Assembly (NCBI RefSeq): GCF_024752305.1
Contig: NZ_JANTHX010000002.1
Location: 1 to 42,123 of the forward strand
Reading direction: 5' to 3'
DNA from: Protaetiibacter mangrovi
Lineage (GTDB): Bacteria; Actinomycetota; Actinomycetes; Actinomycetales; Microbacteriaceae
DNA length: 42,123 bases
The notes under the pieces were generated by a model that worked only from the letters and a program-made list of their open reading frames with translations, ran no database searches and was not told the origin of the DNA. Position numbers and translations under genes: made by a program. Position 1 is the first letter of the stretch. Each line of letters starts with the position of its first letter. This document shows, piece by piece, positions 18,638 to 25,397 of the stretch.

Positions 18638-19003
18638 GTGAGCTCCCAGCGCCCCGCCTCCCGTTACGGCGACCCCGGATGGCGTCGGCTCGCCCTCGCC
18701 CCCGGTCTCATCGCTGCCGTCGTGCTCTTCGTGGGCATCGCCCTCATCGGGCAGGACGCGTTCACCTACATCAGCTGGGTCGTCGCGGTGCTCGCGCTCA
18801 TCGTGATGGTGTTCGCGATCCAGGCCAAGCACTGGTGGTGGCTGCCGGTCTTCGCGGCGGTGGCCGTGCTCTGGAACCCGGTCCTGCCGTTCGGGTTCGA
18901 CGGCCCGCTGTGGATCGGCGCCCAGTACCTCGCGGTCGTCGCGTTCCTCGCCGCGGGCGTGCTCATCAAGGTGCCGGTGCCCTCGGAGGGATCGCGCCGC
19001 TGA
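18638..19003 (+). CDS. Small membrane protein (DUF6804-like)
   Basis: A 121-residue protein with four predicted transmembrane helices (about 17-36, 43-60, 65-80 and 90-109). The segment WNPVLPFGFDGPLWIGAQYL is the conserved feature I associate with the DUF6804 family, from memory. The GTG at 18638 follows an overlapping GGAGGGG, which is close for a ribosome-binding site. It is divergent from the M20 peptidase across 54 bp. Function unknown. Confidence 0.78.
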   Translation: MSSQRPASRYGDPGWRRLALAPGLIAAVVLFVGIALIGQDAFTYISWVVAVLALIVMVFAIQAKHWWWLPVFAAVAVLWNPVLPFGFDGPLWIGAQYLAVVAFLAAGVLIKVPVPSEGSRR

Positions 19004-19056
19004 CCCGCGGACGCGCCGTCGCGACGCCGGGTACCCTCCCGTCGGCCCCGGTGCGC

Positions 19057-19207
19057 TAGACTGACAACGCCCACCGCCCCGCCGGCCAAGCCGGATCAGG
19101 GGAGTCGCGGGGGCGATCTGCACCGAGAATCCGGTCCGGCGCACCGTCGGATCACACGTAGCCGCGACGCATTCGTCGCGATGGGGCGAACGCCCCCGAG
19201 GAGAACG
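19057..19207 (+). promoter_or_regulatory. Promoter -10 and structured 5' leader of the SNF2-type helicase
   Basis: TAGACT (19057-19062) is a likely -10 element without a clear -35. The predicted leader of about 140 nt contains several hairpins: CCGGC/GCCGG around 19080; CGCGACG/CGTCGCG (19163-19169 with 19174-19180, loop CATT); and GGGGC/GCCCC with a GAAC loop (19183-19196). The last ends two bases before the ribosome-binding site GAGGAGA (19198-19204). No known riboswitch consensus was recognised. Confidence 0.4.
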
Positions 19208-21340
19208 ATGGCCACATCCGGCCAGAAGACGCGCTCCGGCGCGAAGTCGTCGTCGGCGAAGGGCGCACAGCAGCGTCGCCGCCCGCACCAGGACGAGACG
19301 GGCATCATCCCCGTGCTCGCGCGCGTCGTGCGCGGCATCGAGAACGCCGCGGAGCGCGGCAAGGTCAACGCCGCCAACCGCGTGCGCTACCGCGTCGTGG
19401 CGGTGCTCGCGCGCGAGGAGCGCGCCCGCATCAAGGGCGACGCGAGCATCACGGATGCCGAGCGCACCAAGGAGCTGACGCGCCTCGACGGCATCGCCAC
19501 GATCATGGCGAAGACGGCGGCGCGCGATGCGAGCCTCATCCAGCTGCTTACCGACACCGCGCCGCTGAGCCCCTCCGCCCAGGAGGTGCGCCGCACCCTG
19601 CTGATCGAGGCGGGCACGCCGCTGGCCCCCGAGGACCTCGTCGTGGTCACCGAGCCCGAGCAGAAGCCCGCCGTCGAGGAGCGCCAGGTGGTGCCGCAGT
19701 CGGTGCGGCAGTACCAGATGTCGAACCCGTTCCTCGCGCCCGACTTCTCCGCGTACCAGACGGCCCAGCCCTCACCGCGCGGCGACCTCGACAGCTGGGA
19801 GCTCATCGAGCCGCTGTTCCGCTCCTTCGAGATCGGAGCCGGCGGGGGAGCGGCCAGCATGGAGCTGCCCGAGGCGCGTTCGCTCGCGACGCCCGGAGGG
19901 CTCGAGCTCATGCGCCACCAGGCGCGGTTCGTCGAGTCGGCCCGGGAGGGCCACCGCAGCTACCTGCTCGCCGACGAGCCGGGCCTCGGCAAGACCGCCC
20001 AGGCGCTGCTCGCGGCGGACGTGGCGAAGGCCTACCCGCTGCTCGTGGTGGTGCCGAACGTCGTCAAGGTGAACTGGGCGCGCGAGGTCGACAAGTGGAC
20101 CCCGCACCGCAGCGCGACCGTCGTGCACGGCGACGGCGACGACATCGACGCCTTCGCCGACGTCGTGATCGTCAACTACGAGGTCCTCGACCGCCACGTC
20201 GCCTGGCTCTCCCGGCGCGGTTTCCGCGGCATGATCGTCGACGAGGCGCACTTCATCAAGAACAAGGAGTCGCAGCGCTCGAAGAACGTGCAGGCGCTGT
20301 CGCGCTCGATCCGTCAGCAGAGCCCGAACCCGCTGCTCGTCGCGCTCACCGGAACCCCGCTCATCAACCAGATCGAGGACTTCCGGATGATCTGGCAGTT
20401 CCTCGGCTGGATCGATGAGAAGAAGCCGATGCCGCGCCTCATGGAGGCCCTCGAGGAGACCGAGCTGACGCCCGTCGACCCGGGGTTCTTCGCCGCCGCC
20501 CGTCGCGCCGTCGTCGGCATGGGGATCGTGCGCCGCAAGAAGGTCGACGTGGCCGCCGACATCCCCGCACGCCGAATCGCCGACATCCCGGTCGAGCTCG
20601 ACGGCGAGGCGGGGCGCTCGATCCGCGAGGCCGAGCGGGCCCTCGTGGCGCGGCTCGTCGAGCGGTTCCGCCGGCTGCGGTCGTCGCGTCCCGACGCGGA
20701 TGCCGCCGATCTGGTGCGTCTCGTCGCGGCCGCGGAGCTCGAGGAGTCGAAGCAGACCCAGTCGGGTGGCGACAACGTCTTCACGATGGTGCGCCGCATC
20801 GGTCAGGCGAAGGCCACGCCCGCGGCGGACTACACCGTCAACCTGGCGCGCAACGTCGGCAAGGTGGTCTTCTTCGCGAAGCACATCGACGTCATGGACG
20901 CCGCGGAGGCGCACTTCGCGAAGGCGGGCCTGCGCACCGTCTCGATCCGCGGGGATCAGACGTCGAAGGCTCGCCAGGCGGAGATCGACGCGTTCCAGAA
21001 CGATCCGGATGTCGCGGTCGCGGTGTGCTCGCTGACGGCTGCGGGCGTGGGGGTGAACCTGCAGGCGGCCTCCAACGTGGTGCTCGCCGAGCTCAGCTGG
21101 ACCAACGCGGAGCAGACCCAGGCGATCGACCGCGTCCACCGGATCGGGCAGGAGCTGCCGGTCACGGCGTGGCGCATCATCGCCGCCCAGACGATCGACG
21201 GGCGCATCGCCGAGCTGATCGACTCGAAGGCGGGCCTCGCGGCCCGTGCGCTCGACGGCGACACGACCGAAGCGACCGAGGGTTCGGTGCAGCTGGAGGC
21301 TCTCGTGGCGCTCCTGAGCGACGCCATCCGCGAGCTCTGA
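19208..21340 (+). CDS. SNF2-family DEAD/DEAH-type ATPase/helicase
   Basis: The 710-residue protein has an N-terminal lysine/arginine-rich tail and helical region (1-200), then a SNF2-type superfamily-2 motor. The motifs are LLADEPGLGKTAQALL (Walker A, Lys near 262), VVPNVVKVNWAREVDKW (motif Ia), IVDEAHFIKN (DEAH, near 344), VALTGTPLINQ (motif III), KVVFFAKHIDVMDA, CSLTAAGVGVNLQAASNVV and QAIDRVHRIGQ (motifs V and VI, near 644). Such proteins translocate on double-stranded DNA and remodel DNA-protein complexes. There is no nuclease or accessory domain. The ATG at 19208 has GAGGAGA upstream. The next feature downstream is an RNA locus, so it is monocistronic. Confidence 0.92.
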   Translation: MATSGQKTRSGAKSSSAKGAQQRRRPHQDETGIIPVLARVVRGIENAAERGKVNAANRVRYRVVAVLAREERARIKGDASITDAERTKELTRLDGIATIMAKTAARDASLIQLLTDTAPLSPSAQEVRRTLLIEAGTPLAPEDLVVVTEPEQKPAVEERQVVPQSVRQYQMSNPFLAPDFSAYQTAQPSPRGDLDSWELIEPLFRSFEIGAGGGAASMELPEARSLATPGGLELMRHQARFVESAREGHRSYLLADEPGLGKTAQALLAADVAKAYPLLVVVPNVVKVNWAREVDKWTPHRSATVVHGDGDDIDAFADVVIVNYEVLDRHVAWLSRRGFRGMIVDEAHFIKNKESQRSKNVQALSRSIRQQSPNPLLVALTGTPLINQIEDFRMIWQFLGWIDEKKPMPRLMEALEETELTPVDPGFFAAARRAVVGMGIVRRKKVDVAADIPARRIADIPVELDGEAGRSIREAERALVARLVERFRRLRSSRPDADAADLVRLVAAAELEESKQTQSGGDNVFTMVRRIGQAKATPAADYTVNLARNVGKVVFFAKHIDVMDAAEAHFAKAGLRTVSIRGDQTSKARQAEIDAFQNDPDVAVAVCSLTAAGVGVNLQAASNVVLAELSWTNAEQTQAIDRVHRIGQELPVTAWRIIAAQTIDGRIAELIDSKAGLAARALDGDTTEATEGSVQLEALVALLSDAIREL

Positions 21341-21342
21341 CG

Positions 21343-21397
21343 CTCAACCATCCAGTGAGACTTCACGTCTTGCGCGCTGTTCACGGCTGAGTATTCT
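21343..21397 (+). promoter_or_regulatory. Promoter and upstream element of the first ncRNA unit
   Basis: TTGCGC (21370-21375) and TATTCT (21392-21397) are 16 bp apart. Six bases upstream of the -35 is a 21-bp element (21343-21363) containing TCAACCATCCAGTGAGACTT. It recurs with one change exactly 428 bp downstream, at the same distance from an equivalent promoter. The duplicated arrangement supports a real, regulated promoter that begins only 2 bp after the helicase stop codon. Confidence 0.65.
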
Positions 21398-21403
21398 CGT
21401 GTT

Positions 21404-21520
21404 CACCAGACGGCGCGGATCCCCTCGGGGGTCGGCCGGAAGGTGACTGAAAGGCCCTCGGGGCTCGACGAACCGCGGTGCTCCGGCACCGGCGGAACGC
21501 GGCGACCGGGGGCCTTTCGT
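21404..21520 (+). ncRNA. Predicted structured small RNA, about 115 nt (first unit)
   Basis: Transcription predicted from the -10 element at 21392-21397 would begin near 21404. The RNA folds into two domains. The first is closed by TCACC/GGTGA (21403-21407 with 21442-21446) and contains GATCCCC/GGGGGTC. The second is a long 3' hairpin (13-bp stem 21449-21461 with 21506-21518, one G-U pair) enclosing CGGTGC/GCACCG with a TCCG loop, and it probably also terminates transcription. No SRP, tmRNA or RNase P signature is present and no convincing reading frame exists. The ends are predicted only. It shares promoter and terminator style with the long RNA at 21832. Confidence 0.55.
21449..21518 (+). 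terminator. 3' hairpin and terminator of the first ncRNA unit
   Basis: GAAAGGCCCTCGG (21449-21461) pairs with CCGGGGGCCTTTC (21506-21518), 13 bp with one T-G wobble. It is followed by GTCGTGTCGG with no T-tract. The 3' arm and following bases (ACCGGGGGCC, then TTCGTCGT) nearly repeat those of the terminator at 22214-22248. Confidence 0.6.
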
Positions 21521-21578
21521 CGTGTCGGCGACCGTACCGAGGGGGCGGATCGTGCCACGCGCGGGCACCGGATGTCAG

Positions 21579-21728
21579 TCCCCCGCACTGGGGGGAGCGT
21601 TCCCATCGAACGCGCACCTATCGTGATGACTGCACTAGTTGGGGGACTAGCAGGCGGCGGTGATCCTGTCATCATCGCGATTCCGATACGGGGGTATGAG
21701 GGATCGCGGACAGCATCACCGCCGCCAG
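21579..21728 (-). ncRNA. Candidate 6C RNA: two adjacent C-loop hairpins
   Basis: Read on the minus strand, an 18-bp stem with a single mismatch (21726-21709 with 21670-21653) encloses a 9-bp stem with one wobble (21708-21700 with 21684-21676) and an ATAC/GTAT tip whose loop is CCCC. Two bases later comes CTAGT-CCCCCA-ACTAG (21650-21635). A TCCCCC/GGGGGA hairpin (21596-21579) may end the transcript. Paired hairpins with C-rich loops define the actinobacterial 6C RNA. The loops here hold four or five C's, not six or more. GTTAAAC (21736-21730) is a possible -10; no -35 was found. This covers the gap between the two plus-strand units. Confidence 0.55.
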
Positions 21729-21767
21729 TGTTTAACGCGGCCGCACGCCGCGGCACGGGCCGGCGGC

Positions 21768-21825
21768 AGTCTCAACCATCTAGTGAGACTTGACCACTTG
21801 TGCCGGTCTGCTCGCTGAGTAATCT
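21768..21825 (+). promoter_or_regulatory. Promoter and upstream inverted repeat of the second ncRNA unit
   Basis: TTGTGC (21798-21803) and TAATCT (21820-21825) are 16 bp apart, as in the first unit. Upstream, AGTCTCA (21768-21774) and TGAGACT (21784-21790) form a perfect 7-bp inverted repeat with a 9-bp spacer. This repeat includes the element shared with 21343-21363 (one C/T difference). The position, six bases upstream of the -35, suits an activator. Confidence 0.65.
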
Positions 21826-21831
21826 CTACTC

Positions 21832-22250
21832 AACCGATGAGGCGCGGACACGAGGTGAACGGAGAGATCCGGGAGCCGGGAGTCCGCAGCCGAAGCGGGG
21901 CGGTGATCTTCTCGAGCCGGTCGGGTCAGCCCGACGGGAGCGGGGAGTGGCCCCAAGGGATCGCGGAACGCGAGTTCCGTCCGTGGGGCAGCACCGGTGG
22001 CGGGATGACGATCCGCAGCCGCAGACGCCGGGCCGTAGGGCCGGGTCGACGCGGAGGCGGAGAGGATTCCGCGGGGCCGCGAGGCGCCGCGGGGGAGATC
22101 CCACCACCGAGGCCGTCTCGGCACGCGCGGTTCGCCGCGCGTGATCGAGCTGCCGTCCGGCTCGGCGAACGCCCGACCCGAGAGCTCGCGGGAGCGGCGG
22201 CCTCACCGACACAGAAGGGCCCCTGGTGTAGCTGACCGGGGGCCCTTCGT
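21832..22250 (+). ncRNA. Predicted long structured RNA, about 420 nt; possible Ms1-like sRNA
   Basis: The predicted RNA runs from the -10 at 21820-21825 to a strong terminator. Its ends pair (GATGAGGC at 21836-21843 with GCCTCACC at 22200-22207, seven of eight pairs). Internal stem-loops include GTCGGG/CCCGAC (21920-21935), CGGAAC-GCGA-GTTCCG with a GNRA loop (21964-21979) inside GCCCCA/TGGGGC (21950-21955 with 21984-21989), and a perfect 9-bp stem capped by TTCG (22122-22143). A plus-strand frame at 21837-22235 is rejected as coding. RNase P, tmRNA and SRP consensus sequences are absent. Being beside a candidate 6C RNA recalls the 6C/Ms1 neighbourhood of other actinobacteria, so an RNA-polymerase-binding Ms1-type sRNA is possible. 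Length exceeds the roughly 300 nt of mycobacterial Ms1. Confidence 0.6.
22214..22248. terminator. Strong terminator of the long ncRNA, also facing the pabC-like gene
   Basis: GAAGGGCCCC plus TGGT (22214-22227) pairs with ACCG plus GGGGCCCTTC (22235-22248). The stem is 14 bp with one T-G wobble and a 7-base loop, followed by GTCGTGGG. It lies 30 bp from the end of the convergent aminotransferase gene and can serve both strands. Confidence 0.75.
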
Positions 22251-22278
22251 CGTGGGTGCCGGCCGTCCGCGGCCCTCG

Positions 22279-23154
22279 TCAGGCGGTACGCGCGTCGAGA
22301 GCCTCGTTGAAACGCTCCGTGAGCTCCGCGTCGATGGCGCGCTCCACGCCCTCCACGGCCCGCACGGGGGCCACATGCCGCACGCTGGAGACGAGCCACG
22401 CGGCGTCCGCGGCGGCGAGGTCGGCGGGGGTGAGCAGCTCGTAGCCCGTGGGGAAGCCGGCCGCCTCGGCCCAGGCGAACAGATCCGCCTGGGTGGTGCC
22501 GGCGAGGATCCCGAGGTCGACGCGGGGCGTGATCAGCCGGGGACCCGTGCGGAGCACCAGGGTCGACGTCGGCCCCTCCAGGAGGTAGCCGTCGCTCGAC
22601 ACGAACAGCACGTCGTCGGCCCCGCGACGGGCGGCTTCGCGGAGCGCCGCGCGGTTCATGGCGTAGCTGAGCGTCTTGGCGCCCGCGAGCAGCCAGGGCG
22701 AGGTCTGCGAGACGTCGTGCCGGAAGCCCCGGTCGAGCAGCACGAGCCGCACCCCCGAGGTCCGGTCCGCCGTGAAGTCGGGGGCGGCCGTGCCGAACAC
22801 CCACCCGGTCGGGACCGACCCGCCCTCGACGCCGCGCGTCAGCACGAACTTGATGGATCCCTCGTCGACGCCCTCCGCGGTGAGGGCGTCGCCCACCGCG
22901 AGCACGGCGGCGCGCCAGACCGCGGGATCCGGCTGGGGCAGTTCCAGCATCCGCGCCGACTGCACGAGGCGCTCCAGGTGCGCCTCGAGGGCCTGCACGT
23001 GGCCGTGCACGAGGCTCGCGGTCTCGAAGACGCCGTCACCGCGCGTGGCGCCCAGGTCGGTGACCCGCAGCAGCGCCGCATCGGCGTCCGCCAGGCGGTG
23101 CCCGGTCGCGGCTCCCGACGCGGGGTCGAACTCGATGAGGGCGACGACGCTCAC
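22279..23154 (-). CDS. Aminotransferase class IV, aminodeoxychorismate lyase-like
   Basis: The 291-residue PLP enzyme has the class IV fold shared by 4-amino-4-deoxychorismate lyase (PabC), branched-chain aminotransferase and D-amino-acid aminotransferase. RVTDLGATRGDGVFETASLV is the typical N-terminal motif, AKTLSYAMNR carries the PLP lysine (Lys160), and YLLEGPTSTLVL holds the conserved Glu. The size and motifs favour a PabC-type lyase making 4-aminobenzoate for folate, but the family is hard to split by eye. The GTG start overlaps the stop of the upstream gene by 4 bp, so the two are coupled. Confidence 0.85.
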   Translation of the reverse strand: MSVVALIEFDPASGAATGHRLADADAALLRVTDLGATRGDGVFETASLVHGHVQALEAHLERLVQSARMLELPQPDPAVWRAAVLAVGDALTAEGVDEGSIKFVLTRGVEGGSVPTGWVFGTAAPDFTADRTSGVRLVLLDRGFRHDVSQTSPWLLAGAKTLSYAMNRAALREAARRGADDVLFVSSDGYLLEGPTSTLVLRTGPRLITPRVDLGILAGTTQADLFAWAEAAGFPTGYELLTPADLAAADAAWLVSSVRHVAPVRAVEGVERAIDAELTERFNEALDARTA

Positions 23155-23477
23155 GCGGTCCTCCGGCGGGTCGGCTCGGCGTCGAGCATCGACCAGACGG
23201 TCGAGCTCAGCGCGGGGTAGGCGAGGGCGATCTGACGCAGCATCCGGTAGTCGACCTCGGCGCTCGGGCGGCGGTCGTAGTCGGAGCGGATGAGCTCGGC
23301 GCGCAGCGTGAGGACCACGAGTTCGTCGACGCTCGGGAGCTCCTGCATGAACTCCCAGGGGTCCTCGCCCGCGCGCAGCCGCTCGAAGACGACGACCGCG
23401 AGCTCGTCGCCCGCCTCGGCGCGCAGCACCTCGAGGCTCGCCCGGCGCCGTACGCCGGTCTCATCGCGGGAACTCAC
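23151..23477 (-). CDS. Hypothetical helical protein upstream of the pabC-like gene
   Basis: A 108-residue, charged, mostly helical protein (ASLEVLRAEAGDELAVVVFE, then RLRAGEDPWEFMQELPSVDE). It has no membrane segment and no cysteine. It is first in a two-gene unit with the aminotransferase, linked by a GTGA overlap, so the frame is well supported. I do not recognise the family. The 57-bp gap to the divergent J-domain gene must hold both promoters. Confidence 0.72.
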   Translation of the reverse strand: MSSRDETGVRRRASLEVLRAEAGDELAVVVFERLRAGEDPWEFMQELPSVDELVVLTLRAELIRSDYDRRPSAEVDYRMLRQIALAYPALSSTVWSMLDAEPTRRRTA

Positions 23478-23534
23478 CCCTCGAGCCTATGTCGCTCACA
23501 GCCTCGCGGCTGTCGGCGCGCCTACGATCGAAGG

Positions 23535-24437
23535 GTGCCCGACAGCCCGCTCACCGCGTCCGCCTACGAGGTGCTGGGCGTCGGCGCGGGTGCGAGCGAC
23601 GCCGAGCTCCGGCGCGCCTACCGACGCCGTCTGCGGGAGACGCATCCCGATGCCGGAGGTCGCGCGGCCGAGTTCCACGCGGTGCAGCGCGCGTGGTCGC
23701 TCGTCGGCACCCCGCAGGCGCGCGCGGCGTACGACTCCGGTTCCGCATCCGGCTCCAGCGAGCAGCCGGTCTACGCGCCCCGGGCGCCGCGCCCGCGGGC
23801 CGATTCCCGCCCGCAGGCGCGCGCCAGCGGACATCCGGGCGGGTGGTACCGCGAACGCTACCTCGCGGAGCTGCGCGAGTGGGCGGGCCGCGGTGTCGCG
23901 GTGCCCGACCCCTACGATCCGGCCCTCATCCGCTCGGCGCCGCACCAGGTCACCCATCTGCTCGCGGCCGCGATCGCCGAGGAGCAGTCGGCCCGCGAGC
24001 TGGCCGGCCTCGGCATCGGCTACACGGTGTGGCACGACGTCGACACCCCGGCCGGCAAGATCGACCACATCGTGCTGGGCGCGAGCGGGCTCTGGGCGCT
24101 GCTCAGCGAGGACTGGGGTGGCGCGGTGCGCGTCAAGGGATCGGAGCTCATCGGGGCGGCTCTCGAGGGTGAGCGGCCGGTCCGCGAGCTGTCGGCCCGT
24201 GCCCGGGTGTTCGGGAGGCATGCGCACGTCAGGTTCTCGGCCATCGGCGTGGTGGTCCCGGACGGCGACGCGCCGGCGCTCGTCGACCTCGGCTCCGTGC
24301 GCGGTTCGCGCGCGCTGCTGATCCCGCAGCCGCAACTCGCCCACGTGGTGCGCAGCGGCATCCCCGGGGTCGGCACCGGCGGCACCGACCTGTTCGAGCT
24401 GCGTTCCCGCGTCCAGGCTGCCGTGCGATTCGTGTGA
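23535..24437 (+). CDS. J-domain protein fused to a NERD-like domain
   Basis: The 300-residue protein starts with a J domain (residues 8-68; AYEVLGVGAGASDAELRRAY, then the HPD motif at 37-39), which stimulates DnaK-type chaperones. After a Pro/Arg-rich linker (70-105), residues from about 150 contain GYTVWHDVDTPAGKIDHIVL followed by GASGLWALLSEDWGGAVRVKG. This matches the core of the nuclease-related NERD domain (Asp before a hydrophobic strand, then W and Lys). The GTG at 23535 lies just after GAAGGG. The next gene overlaps by 4 bp. A J-NERD fusion is unusual; its partner is unknown. Confidence 0.8.
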   Translation: MPDSPLTASAYEVLGVGAGASDAELRRAYRRRLRETHPDAGGRAAEFHAVQRAWSLVGTPQARAAYDSGSASGSSEQPVYAPRAPRPRADSRPQARASGHPGGWYRERYLAELREWAGRGVAVPDPYDPALIRSAPHQVTHLLAAAIAEEQSARELAGLGIGYTVWHDVDTPAGKIDHIVLGASGLWALLSEDWGGAVRVKGSELIGAALEGERPVRELSARARVFGRHAHVRFSAIGVVVPDGDAPALVDLGSVRGSRALLIPQPQLAHVVRSGIPGVGTGGTDLFELRSRVQAAVRFV

Positions 24438-25381
24438 GCCGCTCGACATCGCCCGGCGGTGCGCGCCAGTATTCCTCCATGGAGTCGGAGACCGCGCGGG
24501 CGATGGACCACTCGCCGTACAGCGACCCGGGGGAGTACGCGCCGAGGTGGGCGGCCCTGTCGCCGGACGCCGACGTCGCCGTGATCTCGGCCGTCGTGCG
24601 CAATCTGGTGTACCACTACCGCGCCGACGGCATCGAGGTGCCGCCCGAACGGCGCGGCGACATCGACCTGCGGTGGGCCGATCGCACCCTGGGCGTCGAT
24701 GCCGAACGTCACCCCGAACCGATCGACGAGCCGCGGGAGCGCTCCGAGCGGGTGGCCGGATGCTGTCGGGACTTCACGCTGCTGACCGTCTCGGCTCTGC
24801 GCGAACGGGGTATCCCGGCGCGCAGCCGGGTGGGGTTCGCGGGCTACTTCGATCCGGGGTACCACTTCGACCACGTCGTGGTCGAGTACCACGACGGTGC
24901 GCGCTGGGTGCGCGCCGACGCGCAGCTCGAACCGGACTGGTATCCCTTCGACACGCACGACCTGCCCGATCGGGGTCTCGCCGGCTTCGCGACCGCGGCC
25001 GAGGTCTGGGCGGCGGTCCGGGGCGGGGATGCCGATCCGCGGACCTTCGGCGTGTTCCCGGGATCCCCCTTCGGCGGGATCCCCTTCGTGTTCGACTACG
25101 TGATCCGCGACATCGCGCATCGCCACGGGGACGAGCTGCTGCTGTGGGACGTCTGGGGGGCCATGCACGGGCAACGGCCGGTCGCGGAGCCGGAGCTGCT
25201 CTGGATGGACGAGTTGGCCGCGCTGGTGCGGGCGGCCGACGACGGGGACGACGAGGCCGCCGCGGCGCTGCGCGATCGCTATGCGCGTGAGGACGCCCTC
25301 AATCCGCGCGGCCGCGTGATGCAGGCGAGCCCCTACGGGCTGCCCGACATCGACGTCGAGCTGCGCCCCTCGACGCGCTGA
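24434..25381 (+). CDS. Transglutaminase-like cysteine protease-fold protein
   Basis: The 315-residue protein has the transglutaminase-like triad in order: Cys111 in AGCCRDFTLLTVSALRERGI, His147 in YHFDHVVVEYHDG, and Asp162 in VRADAQLE. Bacterial members mostly act as proteases or transfer enzymes, with substrates unknown. There is no signal peptide or membrane segment. The GTG at 24434 overlaps the J-domain gene's stop; an internal ATG at 24479 is possible and would remove 15 weakly conserved residues. The two genes form a unit that converges on the DUF2510 cluster. Confidence 0.82.
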   Translation: MSRSTSPGGARQYSSMESETARAMDHSPYSDPGEYAPRWAALSPDADVAVISAVVRNLVYHYRADGIEVPPERRGDIDLRWADRTLGVDAERHPEPIDEPRERSERVAGCCRDFTLLTVSALRERGIPARSRVGFAGYFDPGYHFDHVVVEYHDGARWVRADAQLEPDWYPFDTHDLPDRGLAGFATAAEVWAAVRGGDADPRTFGVFPGSPFGGIPFVFDYVIRDIAHRHGDELLLWDVWGAMHGQRPVAEPELLWMDELAALVRAADDGDDEAAAALRDRYAREDALNPRGRVMQASPYGLPDIDVELRPSTR

Positions 25382-25397
25382 CCGTCTGCGGCGCCGC

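Noticed and set aside
21837-22235. A 132-codon open frame in the long RNA region
   Set aside because: Low-complexity Arg/Gly/Pro product, no ribosome-binding site, and it ends inside the terminator hairpin. The region is better explained as structured RNA.
21832-22250. RNase P RNA, tmRNA or SRP RNA as the identity of the long RNA
   Set aside because: The conserved RNase P core (GAGGAAAGTCC-like), the tmRNA tRNA-like end with CCA, and the SRP GGTCAGG...GGAAGCAGC motif were all looked for and not found on either strand.
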